Source: Ixodes scapularis
Lineage: Eukaryota; Arthropoda; Arachnida; Ixodida; Ixodidae
DNA: 64,000 nt
Assembly (NCBI RefSeq): GCF_016920785.2
Contig: NW_024609846.1
Span: forward strand, 119,811,473-119,875,472
Direction of reading: 5' to 3'
Made by a program: the position numbers and the translations under genes. Of the stretch, positions 42,762 through 52,417 are shown piece by piece (the stretch's first letter is position 1; each line of letters opens with the position of its first letter). A model generated the notes under the pieces. The model did not search any database. It was not told where the DNA came from and was given only the letters and a program-made list of their open reading frames with translations.

Positions 42762-43104
42762 AACGCCACTGGCTAAGAAACTCCTTTGTTGCGGTGTAAT
42801 TTCGAGGACAAAAGCGATCATTTTTATTCAATATTGCGTTTGCAAAATTTGATGACGTAACGTGGAGATCGCAGACACCCCAATGACGATGTTTGAATGC
42901 GGTTCATATAGATTAGACCCGAGCATTGCGTGGGTACTCGATTTGGGTTCGTTATATATGAACCGCATTCAAATATCGTCATTGGGGTGTATTGCGATGT
43001 CCACGTTACGTCATCAAATTTTGCAAACAAAATATTGTATAAAAATGATCGCTTTTGTCCTCGAAATTACACCGCAACAAAGGAGTTTCTTGGCCAGTGG
43101 CGTT
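42762..43104. repeat. Long palindrome, arms about 150 bp
   Basis: AACGCCACTGGCTAAGAAAC at 42762 is mirrored by TTTCTTGGCCAGTGGCGTT ending 43104. Similarity continues inward (GCGGTGTAATTTCGAGGACA, TTTGATGACGTAACGTGG, CCCCAATGACGATGTTTGAA) to a spacer of about 40 bp. Arms are over 90 percent alike by eye. Confidence 0.92.
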
Positions 43105-44424
43105 GCGTGCGAAAATCCTTGAGACCTTTCCAGAAAAAGCTCTCTGGCCGCCGCCATTTTGCGAACCGAGCGACCCCTATCAGCCAGAAATTTCTGCCAC
43201 CTGCCTGAGCTGTGGAAACCCGGTCAGCGTGACTCCGCAGCTGCATTGTGCATTCGGAGTTCGCCGGCTTTTCTTGGAAATTTTTATTTTATTTGCCTGC
43301 TTAGGATGCTTACTCTTTGTGTGTTGTCTTCCACTGTGAGAACCAGGGAATACCAGGCTATGGTGGCTATCGTAGCCTGCTCGGCCTTCGCAAGAAACGA
43401 ACGAAGAGAGCTGCCTGCGACGCGGGCAGTTCGACGTTCTTCGAGGATTATTTCCGTTGAGATAATCTCCGAAAAGCCTCCCCGGCTTGTGTTCCGGGTC
43501 TTCGCGAAAAATAGCTGATAGATTCGGGTCCGGGGTGTGGGGACGGAAGAGAAACATTCGTTCATTTGCTTTGAAGCTGTGCAAAAAGCAGCTCCTTTCT
43601 ACATGTGCCCAAAACACGCCGGATTCCGTCCGATCGTCGTGAAGTTACTATCGTCGACACTTTATTGGATATGCTGTATTATTTGAGACCTTTCTCAAGT
43701 CCTGTTCGGATAACGCGGCACCGTGGGGTACGTACAATATATGTTGTTCGATTGATGAGACTCGTTTATTTTTGTTGTGGGTGGGGAATATGCATGCAGC
43801 TAGAATATCGAGTGTGGTCAAATATCTACAAATATTTGTAGATTGACACGGCTGAGTGTATGGTGCCGTAAAGAGATCAACATAAAATAGAACGAACATA
43901 CCAGTTGCATTTGTTTTGTCGCTCACGGACTCACAAAAACAGCTTTCATTGCTTTGTTTTTGTTCCCAAAAATAGTACAATGCATTCTTAAAAAAACGCC
44001 GAGAAATTTTATTCGCCATAGAACACAAAAGAAAAATAGAACACGGCAATTTAGCTTCCACCAGCGTCATGAAGTGCGCCTACGCAGGCTGCCACAGCCC
44101 ACTGACGAGAAACTCCACAGCTCAGCGCAGTCGGGCAACACTGACCTACCCTCTCAAAACCAGGGACGCGCGCTGTAAATCGCTTCGTTCGAGACTGCCG
44201 CTGGAAAGGTCTATAGTCGGTTGCAAGCTAAGAAAAAACCGGAAATACCTCTCAGAGGAAAATGTAATCCTACGCCGAGAAACGCCAGCCAATCGTTTTC
44301 ATGACGTCACGATTCCGTGGACCAATCGCGATCCTTTTGAAAAAAAGAAAAAAAAGAAAAAAAAAAAAAAAAAGCTCAACATGGCTGTTGGCCTTAGCAA
44401 CGCGACGCTAGTTTCTCGTGACAA
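43105..44424. other. No gene recognised; A-run near 44341-44373
   Basis: Open frames at 43180-43617 (minus), 43648-44070 (minus) and 44069-44440 (plus) have no identifiable domain. TGACGTCAC and two CCAAT boxes near 44285-44330 could belong to a promoter but no exon was found. Confidence 0.35.
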
Positions 44425-44589
44425 TAGGGAGTTTTCGTAGATCGTTTTCGCCGTCCCGCAAGGCCCTCCGCAATCCGCTACGATAGCGGGAACTCCACAG
44501 TCAAGGCTATCGGCGCGCAGGCGCAGTAGCAACTTCTTTGTTGCGGAACGCTTAGCGGAGGGGGCAACGCGGTCTACGAAAACTCCCTA
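44425..44589. mobile_element. MITE with TAGGGAGTTTTCGTAGA ends
   Basis: TAGGGAGTTTTCGTAGA at 44425 and TCTACGAAAACTCCCTA ending at 44589 are exact inverted repeats of 17 bp. 165 bp, no coding capacity. Confidence 0.88.
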
Positions 44590-45354
44590 ATTATTCTGCT
44601 TTTTTGCACAGTGTTTTACGTGCCCGAGGTTACGCCACGAAATCTTAATGGTATCGGCTTGCGTTTGCAGCAGTTTTTGCGCGACAACGTGAGAATCCAG
44701 CGACGCTATCGCCAACGAAAATTTCGAAGCGGGCGCGAGGCTTAGCACTGCTGAGAGGTATGTTAGACAGTATCTTGGACAGAAAATGAATTGGGAAGAC
44801 GGTACATTGGACATGACTTTCTTTCTTTACTAAACAGCTATTTCGTTGACAAAAACGTATTCTAACTTATTTAAATGTCCTGAATGAATTAAATAATTAT
44901 TGTAGTAGTTTAAGACACGTTTCCTGGAGGAAGAAAAAGCAACGTTGCTAGCGAACTACTTTCTCGACGGCGGAGGCACTTCAGATGGGCGTAGTGCGCT
45001 TGTGGGTGGAGCTAAAAGATTGTTCTCAGGTTGCATCCGACTATAGTGCCAGTAAGCTCGTGTAAAGGGAAAAACATTCCAATTGAATATCGTTGCACCG
45101 CTCCTCTTAAATGTGTGCACGCGGTATAGAGCGGTATACCGCTCCTGTTTTCCATAACAATGGGAAGGCTGAAGCGTGCGAGCGTGTTGAGATGGGATCG
45201 TGGTCCTCATTTTTCTGCAGGGTGATTCACGTAGCATTAAAAAAAAAAAAAAAAAAGGAAACCTGAAATAAACAAACGATTACTTCGGGATTACGTTGTC
45301 TACGGTGGCGGACGTAAGGAAACAAGTGTAGAATGCTCAATATATATAGATACT
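44590..45354. other. No gene seen; A-run 45239-45256
   Basis: AT-rich flank of the LTR element. Its last four bases (45351-45354) are the TACT duplication. Confidence 0.5.
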
Positions 45355-45974
45355 TGCGGGATTCGACTTACCTCACTGCACCGCGAGGTCGATCCCACTC
45401 CGTAGCACGATGTTGAGGATTGCTACGGCCGGGTCCGTCCGGAGGCTGCCGTAGACTCCGAGGAGAGGAATCACTCCGAAAACGCAAAGGTACTGAAGAA
45501 GCGGGTTTATTAGGCTCCTGTGCCACCACGCTGTGCACGTCGGCAAAACTAATAAATAAAAGGAACCGTAAAGTGTCGGCGCTGTCGTATTAGACAGATT
45601 CACCTGGAGGGGACCCCCGCTGCCGTATTAGGCAGATTCGTGGGACAAAGGGGAAGCACAAAAAGAAAGAGGCTCACGACGAGAGCTTCCCCCAAAACGA
45701 GAGTCAGGGCCGCCGTTCGCGGGCCGCTTATCTAGCCAGCGGAAAGTGGACGCGCCCGGGGTAGGTAGTGTGGCTAATCCCGCAGATGGGCCGCGTCCAC
45801 AATCATTTCCGAAGGGTGCGCCGGAGGCACTTTCACCCAAAAGGGCGAGGGAAGACACGCCCTCTTCGAGGAATGCGGCCTTACCCCCGTATCCGGGATG
45901 ACGTCGCCATAACGCTCCCACGGCCTGCTTGTGCTAGGCCTCGATAGGGAGACGGGGAACACGTGGCTCCCACA
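45355..45974 (-). repeat. 3' LTR of the gypsy element
   Basis: TGCGGGATTCGAC to CTCCCACA on the plus strand, 620 bp, matching the other LTR except for about 15 substitutions. The terminal TG/CA is kept. CTTTTATTTATTAG (minus strand) near 45545 may serve as the TATA-like core. Confidence 0.93.
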
Positions 45975-47162
45975 CTCCTCCCCCCTTAAGGCTAAGGTAG
46001 GACTAAAAACAAAATTTGCCTACCGACTCTCAAACAAAAAGAAAAGAAACAAAAAAAAAAAAAAACTACCGCGTCCGGTACCGACCCCACATGCTGGGGC
46101 TAACAAATATGGCGTCTTCGGTGGCGTCCCTGCGTTGGAATGGGGTGCTCACCGAAGCCGCTAGCGGAGGAGCCGCTCTTCCGGGCGAAGGAGCTGGGCG
46201 CCGTCTCCGTCCAGGTCCCCGGCAGGACCCCCCAGAAGGTCCAAGGCCGGCGCGGCGCCCTGGTCCGCCGCCCGCAGGTGGTCGAGAACGATGGGGCCCA
46301 CGGCGGCCGGTGGACGGGGAGCCCTTGCCAAGATGGCCGCCGCGAACCCCGGGTCCCAGCCCATGCGGTCTACCACCAAGGCGACCGCATTGGCGCCGCG
46401 GAGGGAAGCAGCCGTCATCCGCTCCCCGTGGCTCAGGGACCGCAGGTGGGACCGGTGGACGAACAAGGACCCGCAAACCGCGGCAGAAACGGGAGTCGGG
46501 AGCGGGCTCCAGACAGGCCCCCCCGGCCTCCTCGTCGAGGATGGAGAGGGTCCTGCCGCGGAAGGGCTCCATCACCTGTCCCGCCGGCGTCCTGGACAGC
46601 ACACGAGGCTGCTCCCCCCTCGGGTCGGCCGACACGAAGACCAGAGGCCCCGCCGTCCCCTCCTGCGAAGTCCATGTGGCCATGTGGCGGACTTCCACGA
46701 CGTCCTCATGGCGACGACCGGCCCCGGTCCGCGAGTAGGGCAGACGATCCCGGCGCGCTCCTGCGCGGCCCACCACGCGCGGCCAGTGGTTTGGTGGTTG
46801 GGACATCCTGGCTTGATGGCAGGGCTGGCTGGCAGACAACTGGAGAATGACCCTTCGGCCTGTGGTTGCCTCCGAAGAAAACTCGTAGGAAACCCCTGGC
46901 GGGACACCGGAGAGTCTCGGGTGGCCAAACTGACCAATGGCTGCCTGCCTACCCTTTCCCACGGACCCCGCAGTATGGAGGGGAATCTCCCTACGGGATG
47001 ATCCGGCAGCGAACATTGAGGTGTCCTATTTAGGTCACCGCTTGCCAACAACAATGGTGGCTGACGCGTTCGCGAAGGCAGCTGGTGCATTCCTTATCTT
47101 TGCACTTCTCTTAATGTGACATTTCGCCACTTACTGGGCTGCCTTTGCGAATACTTCGGATA
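45975..47162 (-). other. GC-rich block after integrase, coding-like in several frames
   Basis: From 47016 to 46066 the minus strand is open for 316 codons. Parts of two other minus frames (46790-46700 and 46530-46161) have strongly GC-ending codons typical of a real protein, so a coding region broken by frameshifts is likely. One such segment contains LRSLSHGERMTAASLRG and VDRMGWDPGFAAAILA. There is no signal peptide, transmembrane segment or cysteine pattern of an envelope protein. The position equals that of env or an extra ORF in some LTR elements. It is not identified and could instead be captured host sequence. Confidence 0.4.
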
Positions 47163-48242
47163 TTAGGTTTTCCGAGTTCGCAGATTGTAACGAGGCGCCT
47201 GTTGCTCCTCGCTGGCGTTGTCTCGCGTTTTGCGCGCCTGCAGCCGCGGGGCCTGTGTTTGTTCGTCCCCCGTTTTTCCTCTTCCATGGTAGGGTTTTAG
47301 ATCGCAGACATGCACCGGCCCGCCGACTTTTCTCGAGTCTTTCTCAGTCAGCTTGTACACGAGTGGCGAAAGTATTTCGTGCACCCGGTACGGGCCCAAC
47401 CACTTTGGTGCCAGCGAAGCAGAAAAGCCTTTGCTGGCATCGCTCAAAACGTGGTTTCGTCTGAGCACGAGATCACCAGCTTCGTAGCGGAGATCTCGGC
47501 GAGAGCGGTCATACTGAGCTTTTTGTTTAGCTCGCGCTACCCCGAGATTGCGACGGGCCTCCGAGAAGGCTTCCGTCATCCGAGTTTGTAGCGAGCGCGC
47601 GTGTTCAGTCTGTGTAGACTGCGCGTCGTTCACCCCGGCGTTTGCCCTTAGGACACGGTCCATGGGATTCGGCAACTCCCTCCCGAATGTGAGGAAGGCG
47701 GGTGTGAAGCCTGTCGATCGATTGACCGTGGATCGAAGTGCGAACCCGATCTCAGGGATATAGGCGTCCCAGTCGCGGTGCTTTTCGGCGAATGCTGCCA
47801 GCATGGGTTTGATGTTTCGGTTATATCGCTCTGTTATGTTCGCCTGCGGGTGGTAGGGTGTGGTCGTTTTGTGCTTGATGCCCAGAGCTTTGCAAGCGTC
47901 CCCAAATACCTTCCCGACGAAGTAGCTCGCTCGATCTGTTAAAAGAGCTTCGGCGAACCCGAATCGTGTGAACACCTCCATGAGCTTTTCCGTGATTGCT
48001 CGGGCTGTCAACTTTCGTAGCGGGAACAGTTCCGCCCATTTGCTGAAGTGGTCAGTGACAACCAGCAAATACTGGTGTCCTTTGGGGCTCCTCGGTAAAG
48101 GGCCGACCACGTCGCAAGCGGCCAAAGACCATGGTTCCTGGCTCTGGATGGACTGCATAAGGCCCGGCGGCTTGCCGCCTCTTGGTTTGAAGCTTTGGCA
48201 GGTGTGGCACGTGCGGGCGTAGCGGAATACGTCCCTTTTCAT
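47163..48242 (-). pseudogene. gypsy pol: integrase core and C-terminus
   Basis: A 359-codon open segment. It starts at the second half of the zinc-binding domain (TCHTCQ), followed by the DDE core: CDVVGPLPRS (first Asp), LLTDRASYF (second Asp), then YHPQANITERYNR (Glu). A basic C-terminal part with KWLGPYRV and ends YNLRTRKT. Integrase joins the cDNA ends to host DNA in the nucleus. The His-His half of the zinc finger is in another frame (see 48243-48530). The catalytic residues look intact. Confidence 0.9.
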
Positions 48243-48530
48243 GCCCGGCCAGGTTGCGACACGGCATAACTTCGTATAAGTCTTTTGAGCCGCTCGCGTG
48301 TCCGGCCAAGTGCGAGTCGTGATAGTAACGCATTACTGCGCACCTCAGACTTTTTGGCACTACTACCTTGAACACCTCGTCTGTGTCCTTCTCAGATGGG
48401 ATATACTTTAGCAGGAGACCGTCGGCATTCAGCAGAAATTGATCCAGCGTGTCAGTATCAGTACAAGATACATCCCGACACTCGGCGTTGACTGCAACAC
48501 CAACAGACGCACGGCGGACGCGCCGCCCGA
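48243..48530 (-). pseudogene. gypsy pol: linker and HH half of the integrase zinc finger
   Basis: Open in the frame that contains FLLNADGLLLKYIPSEKD and YYHDSHLAGHASGSKDLY. The two His of the HHCC finger lie in HDSHLAGH. The frame changes near 48245 before the CC half and near 48500-48530 before the RNase H part, so two frameshifts isolate this piece. Confidence 0.8.
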
Positions 48531-49078
48531 CTCCACAGAGTCCGACTCTCTCGAGAGCCCGTCGATCACCTTTCGACAAAACGGATCATTCTGCTGAGCT
48601 TTCAGTAGCTCTTCTTTGCTGAACACGATCCCCACCGCGCTCACTGCGTCTATGTGGTTCACGGTCTCGTCCGAGGAGGTCAGGGATGCTGCCTCCCCTT
48701 GGGACTGTTTTTCGGCTTCGCATGGCATAGAGTTTGCCGTTGGCTCGGCCTGTTGACTCGCGGAAAGTTTGGTACAGTCTACGGGTGCTCGCGACAGTGC
48801 ATCGGCCACCACGTTTGAACTGCCTTTCTTGTACCGCACGACATAGTCATATTTCTGCAGTAGCAAGGCCCATCTCGCTAACCGTCCTGCGGGTTCGCGA
48901 AGTCTGGACAGCCCTATCAGGCTCTGGTGATCTGTTTCGATCACGAAGGTGGTCCCGTCGACGTAAATGTCGAAGCGCTTTAAGGCAAAAACACTGGCCA
49001 AGCACTCTTGCTCACAGGTGCTGTAGTTCACCTCTGCCGGCACCAGCGAGCGGCTAGCGAAAGCCACCGGTCCTATAG
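48531..49078 (-). pseudogene. gypsy pol: RNase H C-terminal part and linker
   Basis: In this frame: VAFASRSLVPAEVNYS, CEQECLASVFALKRFD, VIETDHQSLIGLSRL, VRYKKGSSNVVADALSR. These are the standard end of the Ty3/gypsy RNase H and tether, which degrade the RNA strand after copying. The first part of RNase H (TDASKLGLGAVLLQEHEG) is in the preceding frame, so a frameshift near 49078 splits the domain. Confidence 0.85.
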
Positions 49079-50875
49079 CACACCCTCGTGCTCTTGGAGC
49101 AGGACCGCTCCCAGGCCCAGTTTGCTCGCGTCCGTTTGGATCACGAAAGGCTTGTTCAAGTCGGGAAGCTTTAGTTCCGCGGTGTCCGCGAGAGCTTTCG
49201 AAGTGCAGCAGAAAGCTGCCTCCTGCTCGGGACCCCAACTCCAGCTCACGGCTTTTCTGAGTAGCCGCGTGAGTGGCGCTTGAAGTGACGCGCAGTTTGG
49301 GATGAATTGGCGGTAAAAGTTCACCATTCCCAAATAACGACGGAGCGAGCTTACGTCCGTCGGCGCAGGAAACTCCCGGATAGCTTGTAGCTTCTCGGGA
49401 TTCGGCGCAATGCGCCCGCAATCGAGCGTGAAACCAAGCAAGTTGATGCGGGCTTCTGCTATTTGGGCCTTTTCCGGGTTCAGTGTCATCCCCGCTGCCT
49501 TTAGCCTATCCAACACATCCTTCAAATCTCGTAGGTGATCTTCGAAGGTGTTGGAGTAGACGACAATGTCGTCGAGGTAGGCCATTGCATGGCTCCACTT
49601 GCCTTCTCCCAGTACTCGGTCAATCAATCGCTGGAACGTCATTGGAGCTCCGCACAGACCAAAGGGCATTCTCGTGAATTCGAAAAGCCCGCGGTGACAA
49701 ACAAAGGCTGTTTTCGCCTCGTCACCCTTCTCCATTTGAACTTGGAGATAACCTCGGCTGGCGTCCAAGGTTGTAAAATACCGTGCGCTGCCGAGGTTGG
49801 ACAGGATCGAGTCAATGCTCGGTAGCGGATATGCGTCTTTCCGCGTGACGTCATTCAGACGACGATAGTCGATGCACAGACGTGAACTACCGTCCTTCTT
49901 TGGCACCAACACAACAGGGAATCCCCAGGGGCTGTTTGACCGTCGGACAACTCCGGTGTCGATCATTTCGTCTAACGCAACGTCGATGGCTTTGCGTTTA
50001 GACAGACTGACGGGGCGCGCGTTTTGCCTTCGAGGAAGCGCGCCGCCAGTGTCGATCCGGTGTTGCACTAGGTCTGTGCACCCGGGCCGATCCGTGGACA
50101 TTGCTTCATAATATCGCAACAAGTTCGACAAACGGGCTTTTTCTCGCCCTGACACGCTGCATGACTCTGTCAGCAAGGGGTGCGTTACTTCCGACACTAC
50201 GGCACTCGTTTGATCTGGCGTCGAGGAACGTGCCGAGGAGTTCGTACTAGCTTCTTGGGAGGCTGTTGCCTCGTCTCGGCTGCAGCTGCCTGCCCCATCT
50301 TTGGAGGCTGTTGCTTCGTCTCGGCTGCTGCTGCCTGCCCCATTAACCAGTGGTTTTTCTGGAGTTGGGGGTTCGCAGAAGGGTTTCAGAGGAGCGAAAG
50401 TGCCCTCTCGGTAGCCACCGCTACCCACGTCGATCACAATGCCTGTTTTGGCGAGAAAATCTCTGCCCAGGATGATTGGAACGGAAAGGTTGGGGAGATG
50501 AACAAAGCGTTGCCGTCTTACTCGGGTCTCCCATCTCGCAACCAACCGCACTGTACCGCTTGAATGGGCGGTACCGCACGCGAGTCGGAAAGCCGTGTTG
50601 CCCTCCCTCAGACGCACTGAGTTTTGCCGGAGGTGGGTCAACACTTCGTCTCCGAAAAGTGAGGCGCTGGCTCCTGTGTCCAGCAGTGCCTTGAACGTCT
50701 GGCCGACAATCGTCAGGGCTATGAATGGCGCTGGCGTGCCTGCCGGAAAGCCTATTCTATAGGCCGACGGCAAAAGAGACTCTTGCTCCGTGCCGCCGTT
50801 AGCCGCCGGGCTGGTTATCGGCGGCTTTGCTCGTTTCCCGTCTGTCGGAAACCGGGGTTCTGTCCTTCGGGGCAT
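49073..50875 (-). pseudogene. gypsy pol: protease and reverse transcriptase
   Basis: A 600-codon open frame, starting 61 bp inside the end of gag in the -1 frame, which implies programmed -1 frameshifting. Residues near 65-72 give the protease LLDTGAS, with IILGRDFL as its second signature. The reverse transcriptase shows LDASRGYLQVQM, FTRMPFGL and the catalytic AYLDDIVVYS. RNase H begins at QTDASKLGLGAV. A TAG stop at 49073-49075, caused by a one-base shift, ends the frame inside RNase H. Otherwise the domain is intact. Confidence 0.93.
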
Positions 50876-52341
50876 TGTCGAACCAGATGGTTTGCGCTGT
50901 TACAGCGAAAGCAACGCTGTTGCGTGACCCTTCTTGAGTCCTGTCTCGGATTCTGATGCGCGCCGCCCCTTTCGTCCTGGGTGTACGGACGTTTTGGCCG
51001 CGTTTCTTCCCGTGGCGTCGGTAACTCCGTGTTCCGATCTCGCCTGTTGAACTGTGGCGCAGTCTCTGCTGCCCTCCGTCCGTAGGAGTACGGGTCGAGC
51101 GCACGATCGGATATGTCATACGAGTTCCGACCTCGCTCGTCTGCGTAGTAGGCGCCGTCGTGTCTGCTGTTTCGGGACGCCGCGTCCCCGTTCCACGCGC
51201 AGCGCGGCTCGAGTGCCGCTGACGCTGGCGGCGGGGGCCGATACGCTCGTGCGGCCAGAATCTCTCCCTGGATCCGCCGAGCCTCCGAGGCCAGTTCGCT
51301 CAAGTCGCGAAAACGAATGCCTCGGAGATACGCTGCAAAAGTCGGGTGCGATTGTCGAATGACTCGCTCCACCCGCTCTGCATTGGGCGCTGATGGTTCC
51401 GCCAGCTCAAAGAGCTCCGGCATCGCCCTCACAAACTCCAAAAGTGACTCGTCTGGGTGTTGGGTCCGTTGTTCGAGTTCTCGCCTCATCCTGCGTTCGT
51501 AGTCTGCAGGGAGGAATTCCTGGCAAAATGCCTTGCGGAACTGCTCGATCGACGACAGCTGGCTTCCGGTTAGACGGAGCCACCGCGCCGCTTGGTCCAC
51601 CAACGAGATTGGCAAGATGCGTTCCAGTATCTCGTTGTCTGACATTCCCATGGCCTGTTGGTAGTTTTTCAGGTCCTCGAGGAAGTCTGTCGCGCTCAAT
51701 CGGTCTCCGTACTCTCGGTATGTCGGGACAGGGATTCTGACCGGTGGCCGTGTAGGCGGTGGGGGCCTAACTGCTGTTTGCAGTGCGCCCGTCAAGCTCT
51801 CGATCACCCGAGTTGCGTTTTCTAGCAGGGGGTGATATGCGCCGAGCGTGTTTTCTCTGTGGTGAGAATCGCTCCCCGCTTGTGAGGGTGGCGGGCTGTT
51901 CCCTCTGTGTGGGCCCGCCGAGTGGTGCGCTGCGCCTGGAGCAACATTGCTGTGCTGCAGCGTGTGGCCGGCGTCAGTGTTATCTCCGTGTGGAGAAGCT
52001 GACGGCCAGTCCGGGGTGAAGAGATCAACGTAAGAGGCTGCACTTGCCTGCTGTTGCGTCATCGCTTCTTGTTCGACCACATCTGTGTTTACTCCGCGAG
52101 TCACGGGTGGGCTTGGCTCAGCGATGAAAGCTGGCGCGCTCCGCGAAGGGGTGCCCTGGTTGCATGCGGGGCAGTGCGGGTCAACCCCGTTTGCGAAGCT
52201 CGGCTGGAAAGACACCTGCTCGTGGTGTCCGCGCGTGGCTGAAGTTGCCCCAAAGCCGATAAGCGGCGTCGGGTTTTGGGCGTTCGCCTCTCCCTCGGCC
52301 CCCAAAATCCATGGCCGGAAATTGGCCTGGTTCTCTGACAT
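50815..52341 (-). CDS. gag: gypsy gag
   Basis: 508 codons from the ATG at 52341, about 60 bases inside the primer-binding site. A central capsid-type region (about residues 190-350: FLEDLKNYQQAMGMSD, AARWLRLTG, FRKAFCQEFLP, ESLLEFVRAMPELF) fits the retrotransposon gag family, which assembles the particle around the RNA. Residues about 477-490 form a C-x2-C-x4-H-x4-C zinc knuckle (CFRCNSANHLVRQC). The N-terminus is low in structure. No stop or shift interrupts it, unlike pol. Confidence 0.93.
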   Translation of the reverse strand: MSENQANFRPWILGAEGEANAQNPTPLIGFGATSATRGHHEQVSFQPSFANGVDPHCPACNQGTPSRSAPAFIAEPSPPVTRGVNTDVVEQEAMTQQQASAASYVDLFTPDWPSASPHGDNTDAGHTLQHSNVAPGAAHHSAGPHRGNSPPPSQAGSDSHHRENTLGAYHPLLENATRVIESLTGALQTAVRPPPPTRPPVRIPVPTYREYGDRLSATDFLEDLKNYQQAMGMSDNEILERILPISLVDQAARWLRLTGSQLSSIEQFRKAFCQEFLPADYERRMRRELEQRTQHPDESLLEFVRAMPELFELAEPSAPNAERVERVIRQSHPTFAAYLRGIRFRDLSELASEARRIQGEILAARAYRPPPPASAALEPRCAWNGDAASRNSRHDGAYYADERGRNSYDISDRALDPYSYGRRAAETAPQFNRRDRNTELPTPREETRPKRPYTQDERGGAHQNPRQDSRRVTQQRCFRCNSANHLVRQCPEGQNPGFRQTGNEQSRR

Positions 52342-52396
52342 GCAAATAGTTGCTGCAAACTATATCTTTTTTTTTTTTTTCGGCAGTCAACGGAGA

Positions 52397-52415
52397 GCCG
52401 CACGTTAGGGCGCCA
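52397..52415 (-). other. Primer-binding site of the gypsy element
   Basis: Read on the minus strand, TGGCGCCCTAACGTGCGGC starts two bases after the LTR end (CCCACA, 52418). TGG is complementary to tRNA CCA, and TGGCGCC is shared with many retroelements primed by tRNA. The tRNA species was not determined. Confidence 0.8.
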
Positions 52416-52417
52416 AA

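Noticed and set aside
44069..44440. Possible THAP start MKCAYAGCHSPLT
   Set aside because: A Cys-x4-Cys is present, but no HxFP, Trp or CxxHF follows, and the frame runs into a poly-A tract.
46016..46850. Plus-strand frames of 236-240 codons opposite the gypsy 3' region
   Set aside because: They run antisense to the element in very GC-rich DNA where all frames tend to be open. The minus strand has the better codon pattern.
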